The translations under genes were made by a program, and so were the position numbers. From Lignipirellula cremea (lineage in GTDB: Bacteria > Planctomycetota > Planctomycetia > Pirellulales > Pirellulaceae): a stretch of 64,000 nt of DNA. The notes beneath the pieces were generated by a model. The model searched no databases, was not told the origin of the DNA, and saw only the letters and a list, made by a program, of their open reading frames with translations. This document shows, piece by piece, positions 54,429 to 63,543 of this stretch; the stretch's first letter is position 1; the number at the start of each line of letters is the position of its first letter. Location of the stretch: NCBI RefSeq assembly GCF_007751035.1, contig NZ_CP036433.1:5499001-5563000 (forward strand), given 5' to 3'.

Positions 54429-57125
54429 TTAATGATTGAACAGAAACTCTTTGGTATTCAGGAGCGTCCAGAAGACGTCTTCGGTCGCGGTGCGTCGGTC
54501 GATCTGGTCGTCTTCAAATAACTGCGTCATGAGGGTCATTTCGCCGGGCGTGGGACGTCGACTTAGCGTCGCCAGGTAAATTTCTTCAATGATCGCCAGC
54601 GGCGGCGCCTCCGAATCCGCCAGCCGGCGCGCCCGACCCAGGCGATGCTGCACCTTGGCGGCGATTTCAGGCGAGTTCATCAGGTGGAGGGACTGGGAAA
54701 TGGTGGGCGAATCCCCCCGTTCGCAGGCGCAGACAGTCGTGCGTCCCGGCCGGCCGAAGATCCGCAAGAAGTACGATTCCGTGCGGCTGTCCCATAACTC
54801 GGTCGCCCGGTAACCGGCAGGCGTTCCCTGGAATTTCTCCGCCACCCCGGTCGCCTGGCAGATAGAGTCCAGCAAGACTTCCGCCGGCATGGAACGATAC
54901 GATGCGTGTGAGAACAGCTGCTCATCCGCCGCATTGGAAAGATTGGTGGTCGCGGATTGCTGATACAGTCGCGAATTCATCAGCGTCCGGGTGAACGCTT
55001 TCAAGTCGTAGTCCTGCTCTTTCAAATGGTCCGCCAGGGCGTCCAGCAGTGCTTCATTCGAGGCTGGGTTACTAGCCCGCATGTCGTCGATCGGATCGAC
55101 CAGACCGCGACCAAAATAGAAGGCCCAGATGCGATTGGCGGCCGCCCTGGCAAAGAACGGGTTTTCCTGCCTGAGCATCCAATCGGCCAGCTCTTCGCGG
55201 GCGTCGGCATTGTCGGCACGACCCGCCAACACGGCTTCGCGCGTCTGCTCGAGCCGCTCGGCTTTATACGTTTTGATGGCCAGGGCGGCTGCGGGCGGTT
55301 CGAGCGCATCGCCCAGCCCGGCGACCGGCACAAGCTCGCCCGTTCGCGGATGCTTCATCGGGACGCTGGGCCCGCCGACAACGGCCTGAGTCTTGTCGGG
55401 CATGCGTTTCATGCGGACGCCACTGAAGAACCCCGCAAAAGCGTAATAGTCCTGCTGGGACCAGCGTTCAAACGGATGATGGTGGCACTCCGCACACTCG
55501 ATGCGGATGCCCAGGAAGACCTGGCTGACGCTGCCTGCCTGTTCCTTGGGGCCGTTGAGCAGGCCGTAAAAGGCGGCCGGGGTTTCGGCTTCCAGCGGAC
55601 CGCGGGCCGTCAGGATATTACGCACCATGTCGTCGTAAGGTCGGTTCTCTGCAAACTGCCGGCGGAGCCAGCGCGTCATGGCGTAGGCCGGAGCGGCGCC
55701 CAATCCGGCCGCATCAACACGGAGCAGATCGGCCCAGCGCAGGGACCAGTAGTTGGCGTATTCGTCCCGCTGCAGCAGGTCATCAATCAGCAAGGAGCGT
55801 TTTTGCGGATCGTTGTCATCGAGAAACCGGGCTGCTTCTGCGACGGCAGGCAGGGTGCCGGTGACATCGAGATACGCCCGCCGCAAGAAGGTGGCGTCGT
55901 CGCAGAGCCCGCTGGGCTGGACGCCCATCTGCTCCATTTTGTCCCAGCTCAATTGGTCGATAAAATTCACTTCGGCCGGCCGCACAAAGTCCTGGTCGAC
56001 GCGTGGGATGCTGATCCGGCAGACGGCGATATGCCCCATATACCGCACCAGGATGGCCGCTTCGCCGGGGGTGTCATAACCGCTGATCAGGCCGCGTTCG
56101 TCGACTTCGGCGATGGTCGGGGCGTTCGTTTCAAACGCCGCTTCCGCGGTGACATCTCGCCGTCGGCCTGCCGCGTCGAATGCGATCGCCCGCAACTGCT
56201 GGCGTCGGCCGGCCAGGGAATCGCCTCCCAGCGATAGCAGCCGCTCCGACGGTTCGACCTCGATCCGCACGGCGGTTCCCATCGGCTGGCGAGCAAGTTC
56301 CGCAGCGGTCGGCAGCGGGCCAGGCGGCCCTTCTTCAGCTTCGGTCCCCTCCAGAGCGAGTGGCTCCGGGCTGGGCAGCGCCCCTTCCTGCAGCCAGCGG
56401 ACCAGGCGTCGGGCGCCAAAACTTTCCGGATCAAGCGCTTTGCCGCCGCCGTGCGGGATCTGGGCGGTCGCTTTGCGAATCAGCAGGCTGTGCGCAGGCG
56501 ACGCCGGATTGACCCGGCGACCGCGACTCTCTTTGACGATCGCGTTATAGTCGGCCGCTGCGTCGAAACCGAAAATGCTCAGCTTGAAGCCGTTCTGCCC
56601 TTCGGCCTTCCCGTGGCATCCGCCCGAGTTACAAGCCGCCCTGGTGAGCACCGGAATCACTTCGTCATTGAACGAGATCGGCCCGGGTTGCTGGAAACCG
56701 ATGACCTCCAGCGGAGCCGACACCTGTTGGTCTCCAAGTTGCACCAGCAACCGGGTGACGCCTTCGCCCCGCGGTTCCACGCGTCCATGATCGTCGACTA
56801 CAGCAATCGCCGGGTCTTCGATGGTGAAGGTCGCCTCGGGAGTGCGATCGATGGTGCGGCCCCCCTGTGTCGAGGACAGGAGCACCTGCAGCGAAGATTC
56901 GGGCCCATGCAGCAGCATTTGCGGCGGCGACAGGGCAAGACGGCCCCGCGCGCTCTGCAGCTCTGCAGCCTGGACAGAGACAGTCAGGTTGTCGGGCGCC
57001 AGACTGACGCCGATCGTCAATCCAAGAATAAGAGCAAGGCAATGGCGATTTTGAGGCACGGCGATTGTCTTGGTAGGCGTAATAAAGGCGGGCAGAGTTG
57101 TTAAGCCTAAAACCTGACTTCCCAT
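54429..57125 (-). CDS. DUF1549/DUF1553 protein with Ig-like domains and cytochrome-like motifs
   Basis: The ~898-residue exported protein has a signal region (CLALILGLTIGVSLA), a BIG2-like domain (~75-155), a PSCyt1-type haem motif AACNSGGCHGK (~160-172), a second BIG2-like section, then DUF1549 and DUF1553 (~385-898), with a second haem motif ECAECHHHPF. These are planctomycete cytochrome-like proteins of unknown role, perhaps surface redox or polymer degradation. The N-terminus is uncertain: ATG 57125 lacks a ribosome site, and GTG 57059 would give a cleaner signal peptide (MPQNRHCLALIL). It starts the DUF1549-DUF1501-PPC operon. Confidence 0.9.
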   Translation of the reverse strand: MGSQVLGLTTLPAFITPTKTIAVPQNRHCLALILGLTIGVSLAPDNLTVSVQAAELQSARGRLALSPPQMLLHGPESSLQVLLSSTQGGRTIDRTPEATFTIEDPAIAVVDDHGRVEPRGEGVTRLLVQLGDQQVSAPLEVIGFQQPGPISFNDEVIPVLTRAACNSGGCHGKAEGQNGFKLSIFGFDAAADYNAIVKESRGRRVNPASPAHSLLIRKATAQIPHGGGKALDPESFGARRLVRWLQEGALPSPEPLALEGTEAEEGPPGPLPTAAELARQPMGTAVRIEVEPSERLLSLGGDSLAGRRQQLRAIAFDAAGRRRDVTAEAAFETNAPTIAEVDERGLISGYDTPGEAAILVRYMGHIAVCRISIPRVDQDFVRPAEVNFIDQLSWDKMEQMGVQPSGLCDDATFLRRAYLDVTGTLPAVAEAARFLDDNDPQKRSLLIDDLLQRDEYANYWSLRWADLLRVDAAGLGAAPAYAMTRWLRRQFAENRPYDDMVRNILTARGPLEAETPAAFYGLLNGPKEQAGSVSQVFLGIRIECAECHHHPFERWSQQDYYAFAGFFSGVRMKRMPDKTQAVVGGPSVPMKHPRTGELVPVAGLGDALEPPAAALAIKTYKAERLEQTREAVLAGRADNADAREELADWMLRQENPFFARAAANRIWAFYFGRGLVDPIDDMRASNPASNEALLDALADHLKEQDYDLKAFTRTLMNSRLYQQSATTNLSNAADEQLFSHASYRSMPAEVLLDSICQATGVAEKFQGTPAGYRATELWDSRTESYFLRIFGRPGRTTVCACERGDSPTISQSLHLMNSPEIAAKVQHRLGRARRLADSEAPPLAIIEEIYLATLSRRPTPGEMTLMTQLFEDDQIDRRTATEDVFWTLLNTKEFLFNH

Positions 57126-57406
57126 AAATCAATAGACGCTGATAGTTTAATGGTTTTCGCAACGACGTGGCAATGCAGGTCTTTCGACCCGCCCTGCAGG
57201 CAGAATGAGCCCCGTTCCTTCCCCAATCGTCGCCCATCGCGGCAATACGGCGCCCCCCTGAAGGAGTTCCTCCGGCTTCCTGTCAGTAGCTTTGGTTTCG
57301 TATCCTGGGCAGTTCGGTTCCTGCAGTTGCGTGGTATCCTTTCCGTGGCGACCGTCCGCTGATTTTTCGTTTCCCTTCCCCGTCGCTCCGCCTGGCCTTG
57401 CAATTG

Positions 57407-58369
57407 ATGAACCTTTTACCCCTTGTTCCACCGCTAGAGCCGCCCGTCTGGTGGACGCTGGGCGCCATGTTTACGGCGATGCTGGTCGGTACAGGGATTC
57501 GGTGGGCGTCGCTGCGGAAAGCAGACACGCCGGAGGCAGAGTCCCGCCTCGCCAGCCTGCGGACCTGGTGGATTCTGGCCGGACTGCTTGCGGCGAATGT
57601 GCTGCTGGGCCCCGTGGCGATCTGTGTGACGCTAACGGTTGTCGGCTGGTTAGGGCTGCGGGAATACTTCGCCATTACGGCCCCGGCCGACGCTGTGCGG
57701 CCGGGCCAGTGGCTGGCTCTGGCGATCGTTCCCGTGCATTATCTTCTCGTCGGGCTGGGACAGCTGGGGGCGGCCTGGCTGTTGCTGCCGCTGATTCTGG
57801 TCGGGCTTTGTCTGGCGGAGGGCGGGACGTCGCCCCGGGGCGCGTTCTTCTGGAAAGCGTGGATCGAATTCCGCGGCGTGCTGCTGGTCGTGTTCTGCCT
57901 GTCGCATGCGGTGCTGTTGTTCACGGCCCGAGGAGAGGACGTCAGCTATTCCCAGGCGGCCGGACGATTCCTGTTCCTGGTGCTGCTCACCGAACTGAAC
58001 GATATCAGCCAGGCCCTCTGGGGCCGTCGATTGGGAGTGCATAAAATCACGCCGGTGCTTTCGCCCCATAAAACGTGGGAAGGCCTGATCGGCGGGGCCA
58101 TTACGACCGTGCTGGCGGCCGTCGCACTGGGCTATGGTTTGTCGTCCTGGAACCAGGGACCCGGCTGGCTTTTCTCGGGGCTGGCCGGCTTAATGATTTC
58201 ACTCGGCGGTTTTGCGGGCGATCTTTCCATCTCGGCCATCAAACGCCAGGCGGGCGTCAAGGACAGCGGCGATCTGCTGCCTGGCATGGGCGGGGTGCTG
58301 GACCGGATCGACAGCCTGAACTTTACCGCTCCGTTATTCTTTTACTTCGTCTGTTTTGCCGCCGAATAG
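57407..58369 (+). CDS. cdsA: Phosphatidate cytidylyltransferase
   Basis: CdsA makes CDP-diacylglycerol from phosphatidate and CTP, the branch point of bacterial phospholipid synthesis. The 320-residue integral membrane protein has ~8 helices, and the family signature GDLSISAIKRQAGVKDSGDL followed by PGMGGVLDRIDS, near the usual K-D-x-G-x-x-x-P-G-H-G-G; the His is Met here. HKITPVLSPHKTWEGLIGG is also typical. The ATG 57407 is preceded by a TTG 57398 in frame. It lies directly upstream of a CDP-alcohol transferase, which uses its product. Confidence 0.92.
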   Translation: MNLLPLVPPLEPPVWWTLGAMFTAMLVGTGIRWASLRKADTPEAESRLASLRTWWILAGLLAANVLLGPVAICVTLTVVGWLGLREYFAITAPADAVRPGQWLALAIVPVHYLLVGLGQLGAAWLLLPLILVGLCLAEGGTSPRGAFFWKAWIEFRGVLLVVFCLSHAVLLFTARGEDVSYSQAAGRFLFLVLLTELNDISQALWGRRLGVHKITPVLSPHKTWEGLIGGAITTVLAAVALGYGLSSWNQGPGWLFSGLAGLMISLGGFAGDLSISAIKRQAGVKDSGDLLPGMGGVLDRIDSLNFTAPLFFYFVCFAAE

Positions 58370-58377
58370 GATCGCCC

Positions 58378-58998
58378 ATGTCGACCGCCGAGCCGCGGCC
58401 TCCTTCGCTGTTGAATCTTCCGAACCTGCTCTGCGCGGTGCGGCTGGCCGGTTCGCCCGTACTGGTCCTGCTGGCGCTGGAGAATCTAACGCAGGCGTTT
58501 TTCGTCCTGCTGATCTGCCTGCTGGCGACCGACTGGATTGACGGCAAACTGGCCATTTTGTGGAAGCAGCAAACAGCTTTCGGCGCTCGTCTGGACACGG
58601 TGGCGGACGTGGCTCTGTATGCGGCCATGCTGTTCGGCCTGCTCTGGATGCGGGGCGATCTGCTGCGGAACGAGTGGGCCTGGCTGCTGGCCGTGCCGGT
58701 TACCTACGGCGTGAGCGTGACGGCCAGCTGGTGGAAGTTTGGCCGTTTTCCCAGCTACCATACACGGGCCGCGAAAACCTGCTGGCTGCTGACCAGCATC
58801 GCCGCGATCTGCATTTTTGGCGGCTGGGGAGTCTGGCCGCTCAGGGTGGCAGCCGTCGCGGTCGCCCTGACCAATCTGGAGGCGACCGCCATCACGGCCG
58901 TACTCACTCAGCGTCGATCCAATGTGGTTTCGGTCTATCATGCATGGCGGGCTGAGCAGAAAGCCGCCCCTGCGGAAGAGAGCAAACCGACCGAATAA
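58378..58998 (+). CDS. CDP-alcohol phosphatidyltransferase
   Basis: The 206-residue membrane protein has the CDP-alcohol transferase motif D-x2-D-G-x2-A ... G-x-x-L-D-x3-D, seen as DWIDGKLA...GARLDTVAD (~43-67). The usual Arg after the Ala is replaced by other residues. It uses CDP-diacylglycerol, made by the gene just upstream (9 bp gap), with glycerol-3-phosphate, serine or inositol-type acceptors; the acceptor cannot be read from sequence. The start is ATG 58378; the longer open frame begins inside cdsA. The C-terminus is polar. Confidence 0.88.
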   Translation: MSTAEPRPPSLLNLPNLLCAVRLAGSPVLVLLALENLTQAFFVLLICLLATDWIDGKLAILWKQQTAFGARLDTVADVALYAAMLFGLLWMRGDLLRNEWAWLLAVPVTYGVSVTASWWKFGRFPSYHTRAAKTCWLLTSIAAICIFGGWGVWPLRVAAVAVALTNLEATAITAVLTQRRSNVVSVYHAWRAEQKAAPAEESKPTE

Positions 58999-59149
58999 CA
59001 GCCGGAATGGTCCGTCCTGTGGCCCGGCCGCCGCCATCGTTTTTTACTCAGAGTGGGGCAATCTGCGTGTCGAACCTTTGCGCATCGCCGGGGTCACTCT
59101 AGAATACCGCTTTACCGGTTGAATCCCAGAACTTGAAAAGGGCTGTCCC

Positions 59150-60922
59150 TTGTTACGGACCCACACCTGCGGCGAGTTACGCGCTGACCATGCTGGCGAA
59201 GAAGTCACCCTGTGCGGCTGGGTCGATAGCTCCCGCGAACACGGCCTTGGCCTCGTGTTTATCGACATCCGCGACCGCTACGGAAAAACCCAGGTTGTCG
59301 CTGCCCCCCAGGGCGGAGACGCCGTCATGGAAGCGGCCCGCAAACTGCGATCGGAAGATGTGATCCAGGTCCGCGGCGAAGTGGCCCCCCGACTGGAGGG
59401 CACCAGTAACGACAAACTGGCGACGGGCCAGATTGAAGTCCGCATTCTGGAGATCAAAAAACTCAACGACAGCCAGACTCCGCCCTTTACCCCGACGCAG
59501 CAGGATCTGCCCAGCGAGGATCTGCGCCTGCGGTATCGATATCTGGACCTCCGCCGTCCGGAAATGCAGCGGACCATGCTGCTCCGCAGCCGCATCATCA
59601 AATTGATGCGCGACTATTTCGACGTCCACCAGTTTATCGACGTCGAAACGCCCATCCTGGGTCGCAGCACGCCCGAAGGCGCCCGTGACTATCTGGTGCC
59701 CAGCCGCGTGCATCCCGGCAAGTTCTACGCCTTGCCGCAGTCGCCGCAGCTATATAAACAGATACTCATGATGGCCGGCTACGACCGTTATGTGCAGGTC
59801 GCTCGCTGCTTCCGCGACGAAGACCTGCGGGCCGATCGCCAACCGGAATTCACCCAGCTCGACGTCGAAATGTCGTTTATCGACACCGAGGACATCGTCG
59901 GCATGATCGACGGCCTGGTCGCCAAACTGGCGAAAGAGCTGCTGGATATCGAAGTCACCCTGCCCCTGCAGCGGATGACTTACGACGAAGCGATGGAGCG
60001 TTTTGGCCACGACGCGCCCGACCTGCGGTTCGGCATGGAGCTGATCGACTGCTCGGATGTGGCCGCCGAATGTTCGTTCCGTGTATTCAAAGGCGCCGTC
60101 GATGGAGGCGGCAAGGTCCGCGGCATCAACGGCAAAGGGGCCGCCGCCAGCTACTCCCGTAAAAAGATCGACGAACTGACAGAGTTGGTGCAGAACGACT
60201 TTGGCGCCAAAGGCCTCGCCTGGTTCCGCGTGGAAGAGGACGGCACGCTGTTCTCCCCCATCGCCAAACAGTTCCAGCCCGAAGAGCTGGAAAAAATCAA
60301 AGAGCGGATGCAGGCCGAACCGGGCGACTTGCTGCTGTTTATCGCCGACAAATGGGAAGTCACCTGCAAAGCCCTGTACGGTCTGCGCAAACGTCTGGGC
60401 GCCGAACTCAAGCTCTACGATCCCAACCAGATGCACTTCTCCTGGATCGTCGAATTTCCCATGTTCGCCTGGGACGAAGAAGAGAAGCGCTGGGACGCCA
60501 TGCACCATCCGTTCACCGCTCCTCGCGATGAAGACCTGCAGTACCTGGAAAGCGATCCCGGTAAATGCCGGGCCAAGGCGTACGACCTGGTCATCAACGG
60601 TTCGGAAGCCGGCGGCGGCACGATCCGTATCCACGACTCGGCCGTCCAGGCGAAGGTCTTCGAGCTGCTCGGCATGAGCGATGAAACAGCCCGCGAACGG
60701 TTCGGCTTCCTGCTGGACGCTTTGCAGTTTGGCGCCCCGCCGCACGGCGGCATTGCCCTGGGGATCGACCGGGTGGTGATGCTGTTCGGCAAGCTGGACA
60801 ACATCCGCGACTGCATCGCCTTCCCCAAAACGCAAAAAGCAGCCGACATGATGACCGGCGCCCCCGGCCAGGTCGACACCCGCCAACTCCGCGAGCTGTC
60901 AGTCAAAGTCGTCAGCGAATAA
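59150..60922 (+). CDS. aspS: Aspartyl-tRNA synthetase
   Basis: The 590-residue protein charges tRNA-Asp (probably also tRNA-Asn in bacteria lacking AsnS). The N-terminal OB anticodon domain (LRTHTCGELRADHAGEEVTLCGWVDSSREHG), the class II motif 2 region (FRDEDLRADRQPEFTQLDVEMSF), the bacterial GAD insertion (~290-410) and motif 3 (GIALGIDRVVMLFG) are all clear. The start is TTG 59150 (MLRTHTCG), with AAGGG seven bases upstream. A GC palindrome follows the stop. Confidence 0.95.
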   Translation: MLRTHTCGELRADHAGEEVTLCGWVDSSREHGLGLVFIDIRDRYGKTQVVAAPQGGDAVMEAARKLRSEDVIQVRGEVAPRLEGTSNDKLATGQIEVRILEIKKLNDSQTPPFTPTQQDLPSEDLRLRYRYLDLRRPEMQRTMLLRSRIIKLMRDYFDVHQFIDVETPILGRSTPEGARDYLVPSRVHPGKFYALPQSPQLYKQILMMAGYDRYVQVARCFRDEDLRADRQPEFTQLDVEMSFIDTEDIVGMIDGLVAKLAKELLDIEVTLPLQRMTYDEAMERFGHDAPDLRFGMELIDCSDVAAECSFRVFKGAVDGGGKVRGINGKGAAASYSRKKIDELTELVQNDFGAKGLAWFRVEEDGTLFSPIAKQFQPEELEKIKERMQAEPGDLLLFIADKWEVTCKALYGLRKRLGAELKLYDPNQMHFSWIVEFPMFAWDEEEKRWDAMHHPFTAPRDEDLQYLESDPGKCRAKAYDLVINGSEAGGGTIRIHDSAVQAKVFELLGMSDETARERFGFLLDALQFGAPPHGGIALGIDRVVMLFGKLDNIRDCIAFPKTQKAADMMTGAPGQVDTRQLRELSVKVVSE

Positions 60923-60923
60923 C

Positions 60924-60941
60924 CCCGGCGGATCCGCCGGG
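60924..60941 (+). terminator. Palindromic stem after aspS
   Basis: CCCGGCGG-AT-CCGCCGGG is an 18-bp perfect palindrome two bases after the aspS stop. No T-run follows. It can form a strong hairpin (loop very tight), so a terminator or 3'-stabilising structure is plausible. Confidence 0.5.
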
Positions 60942-60981
60942 TACGAGAAATCCTTCCTTATCGTGCAGTATTTTCCGTAAG

Positions 60982-61338
60982 ATGCGGCTCCACGGCGTTC
61001 TCTGCGAGAGCGTCTGTTACGGATCCAGCGACGACGGGGTCTGTCGCATCACCCCGCAGAAATCGAAGCCCAAACGGCGGGATTTGACCGATGGCTATTC
61101 TCCCTCCAACGACGATAGCCTGCTATGGATTCGGTCCTGTCCGCCGCTCATCGCCATCACGGGCTATGCACGAAAGTCGTTGTTTCCCCACAGCGACCAG
61201 CTCGACGATTTCCTGGATCGCCTGCAGGACTTGTTACCCACAGACGCCGTTCAGCCCAAGGTCACCATCGAGGTGATCGGCAAGACGCGAAACTGGCTTC
61301 ATTGCTTCAACGGCGAGCAGATGGACACCCGCTACTGA
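60982..61338 (+). CDS. Possible small hypothetical protein
   Basis: An open frame of 118 codons starts at ATG 60982. The C-terminal half (SDQLDDFLDRLQDLLPTD, PKVTIEVIGKTRNWLHCFN) reads like a folded protein; the N-terminal 40 residues look less protein-like and may be non-coding. No ribosome site is evident. It lies between aspS and the SUKH-3-like gene on the same strand. It may be a small unknown protein, perhaps related to the following immunity-type genes, or a decayed gene. Confidence 0.35.
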   Translation: MRLHGVLCESVCYGSSDDGVCRITPQKSKPKRRDLTDGYSPSNDDSLLWIRSCPPLIAITGYARKSLFPHSDQLDDFLDRLQDLLPTDAVQPKVTIEVIGKTRNWLHCFNGEQMDTRY

Positions 61339-61517
61339 CGGTAAGCGGCGAAAGTTCGGACAGGGCGTCCGCGAGTGTTTCCAGTCGCGATCTCGCTGAG
61401 TTTCGCTGCGTGCGAAGCCTTCCCTCCGCAGGCGGTGGGATGAATTCGACCAGCCGCCCACTTCATTTCGCGATCCATTGCAGGCGGCCTCTTTAGTCCC
61501 CTTCAGGCGAGGACGTC

Positions 61518-62006
61518 ATGTCAGAAAAAAACAAGCTTGGAACGTTCTCGGTTCGAGCAATAGAAACGCTTTCCTTGCAAGGCTGGGAGACTGGACGTCA
61601 CGTCTCGATCGAAGCATACCAGGATGAATTAACGACCCATGGTTTCCTGCTCAACGACGTTGCGAGGCAAATACTCGAGTCCTTTGCCGGTTGCTCTTTT
61701 GCAGTTCCTGAGGGCGGCATCGCGTGGATTGTATTCAACATCACGCAGGCTCGTCACACCTTCAAGCCAACCCATGTGCCGGTGCTAGAAGTACTGCTTG
61801 AGGAAGAGGGCCCCTGCCCAGCAGGCGGTGGAGCAGGCCATATTCTGTTTGCCTGCCCCTCCGGCAAAGTTGCCTTGCTGCAAGAGCAGTGGTTTTCTTT
61901 GCTGGCAGCAGACTCGTTCGCTGATCTTTTAGAGGCGATCCTGTTCAAAGATCTTCGCCATTGTCATGAAGTACCGAACGTTGAAGAATGTTGCCCAGAT
62001 TGGTGA
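61518..62006 (+). CDS. SUKH-3-like (immunity-type) protein
   Basis: The 162-residue protein has a SUKH-3-like pattern: SLQGWETGRHVSI at ~17-30, then DELTTHGFLLNDVARQILESFAGCSF at ~35-60, which fits the GW-x-x-GR-x-V-x-x / L-x-x-x-G / F-x-G-L pattern of this branch of the SUKH superfamily. SUKH proteins include immunity proteins paired with polymorphic or contact-dependent toxins. GAGGA lies before the ATG. No toxin gene is visible in the window. Identification is by pattern memory, without alignment. Confidence 0.6.
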   Translation: MSEKNKLGTFSVRAIETLSLQGWETGRHVSIEAYQDELTTHGFLLNDVARQILESFAGCSFAVPEGGIAWIVFNITQARHTFKPTHVPVLEVLLEEEGPCPAGGGAGHILFACPSGKVALLQEQWFSLLAADSFADLLEAILFKDLRHCHEVPNVEECCPDW

Positions 62007-62113
62007 TAGAGTCATTTCAGGCGCACGTTTGATCCCCTGAGACCTGGCAAGCGGTTCTGAATGAAATCTCACAAGGCCGCCAGGCGCCTCGCATTCACAG
62101 AAGGTTTTTCACG

Positions 62114-62755
62114 ATGAACCTGGGCAAGTTGTTTGGCGCTGGAAGCACGGGTATGACGGATCCGGAGCATCGTGAAATGATAAGTTTTGCAGGTCCGGAT
62201 TTGCCTGCCGCCTATATCGAGATTCTACGGCTATCCAATGGATTTCAGTTTGACAATGGTGCGATTCTCTACGCCTCGGCAGAAGTCGCAGAGCGAAACC
62301 AAACTCTTGAAGTGCAATTTTACGAACCAGGTAAACTTGCAATCGGCGACGATGGAGGAGGAACTTTGTTCCTGCTTGACAAAGGAGCGGGGAAGGAGTC
62401 CCAGGTTTCCACGATCGGAGCCGGCGCCCTTGGTTCGACAGCCCCGACCATCGTTTCGAACAGTATTCAAGCATGGATCGAGGACGGATGCCCTGCATCG
62501 ACTCCGTCGTCTGTTGAAGTGTTTCCGGAATTTGTCGATGTCGTGCTCGAGAGATTGCCCAGCGAGGGCATGAAGGCGCTAATCAAGATCAAGAACGAGC
62601 TGGGAATCAATACAAGCATTGGTGAGCTGAAACGAAGCTGTGAGAATCTGCCAGCATGTATCGCCAGGAAAGTGCCGTACGGAAAATTCCGTTTACGGTG
62701 CCAGAAGCTGAACGAGCGGTTCGGCAATTGCCTGGTCCTGCAGGAGTGCGGATAG
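62114..62755 (+). CDS. SMI1/KNR4-like (SUKH) protein with L7/L12-like C-terminus
   Basis: The 213-residue protein has a SUKH-1-like N-terminal domain (~20-130): YIEILRLSNGFQFDNGAILYAS, DDGGGTLFLLDKGAGKESQV, and SIQAWIEDG. The C-terminal ~70 residues (VVLERLPSEGMKALIKIKNELG... KLNERFGNCLVLQ) resemble the ribosomal L7/L12 C-terminal domain, a fold I recall attached to some SUKH proteins. AAGG lies nine bases before the ATG. It is 107 bp after the SUKH-3-like gene, on the same strand. Both could be immunity proteins. Confidence 0.6.
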   Translation: MNLGKLFGAGSTGMTDPEHREMISFAGPDLPAAYIEILRLSNGFQFDNGAILYASAEVAERNQTLEVQFYEPGKLAIGDDGGGTLFLLDKGAGKESQVSTIGAGALGSTAPTIVSNSIQAWIEDGCPASTPSSVEVFPEFVDVVLERLPSEGMKALIKIKNELGINTSIGELKRSCENLPACIARKVPYGKFRLRCQKLNERFGNCLVLQECG

Positions 62756-62940
62756 GATGGAAAGAATCGGACGCACGCGGCGACTGCCGAGCCTGACCAT
62801 CGCTGCCGGGAGTGCGACTCGATTGAACGCCGGCCAACGGCGGAGCTATTATGCCGCGGACGCAGGGCAATGCAATTGACGCAGTCATCATCACCGTTGA
62901 TCTTGTAAATGATTCCTTTTAAATCCGGAGCGAGAATCCA

Positions 62941-63543
62941 ATGCGACGAACACTTTTCGTCCTGATAATGACCCTCTCGCAAATGTCGGCGGGATTCGCC
63001 CAGGCTGCGGAGCCGGCTGGGCCCGTTGGTCTTGAATATCGTCAGCGTCTTCCGGGCGTACGCATGGAGAAAGACGAGCAGGGACAGGTCGTATATCTCG
63101 AAGTGGCGAACGATAAATTCACCAATGCAGACGCAGTTCATATCGGGCGCATTCCCACGCTTAAGTCTGTGTCATTGTTTGCGACTGCCGTCACGGATGA
63201 CGGAATGACGTTCCTCCAGCATCTGCCGCATTTGGAAAGCATTGCAATAATAGGGTTGAGCTTGCCCGACAATACCGAAAAGAAATGCCCATTCCGCGGG
63301 ACGGGCCTGGCTCACCTGCATCCCCGGGCGGAACTAACTTCCGTGAATTTTAGTACGAGCGAGTTTGGCGACCCAGCAAGGAATCTGTTGCTGAAGGAAA
63401 AGTCCCTCAAGAGCGTTTTTCTCATCGACTCGAATATGACCCAGCAAGGAATCGACCTGCTGCGTCAAGGTCTGCCCGATGCGAACATCTACGGCGGCAA
63501 AGTATTCGGGACTTCTTTCCCTGGGCTTTCCCCCGCGCCATAG
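62941..63543 (+). CDS. Exported leucine-rich-repeat-like protein
   Basis: The 200-residue protein has a signal peptide (MRRTLFVLIMTLSQMSAGFAQA, cut before AEP). The mature part has planctomycete LRR-like units: IPTLKSVSLFATAVTDDGMTF, LPHLESIAIIGLSLPDN, and a final NMTQQGIDLLRQGLPDANIYGG. It is a short member of the F-box-like LRR proteins often found in Planctomycetes, possibly a periplasmic binding protein. GGAGCGAG precedes the ATG. It is not evidently connected with the SUKH genes upstream. Confidence 0.7.
   Translation: MRRTLFVLIMTLSQMSAGFAQAAEPAGPVGLEYRQRLPGVRMEKDEQGQVVYLEVANDKFTNADAVHIGRIPTLKSVSLFATAVTDDGMTFLQHLPHLESIAIIGLSLPDNTEKKCPFRGTGLAHLHPRAELTSVNFSTSEFGDPARNLLLKEKSLKSVFLIDSNMTQQGIDLLRQGLPDANIYGGKVFGTSFPGLSPAP

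Noticed and set aside
54957-56237. 426-codon plus-strand ORF opposite the DUF1549 gene
   Set aside because: Shadow ORF; the minus-strand gene has clear domains and haem motifs.
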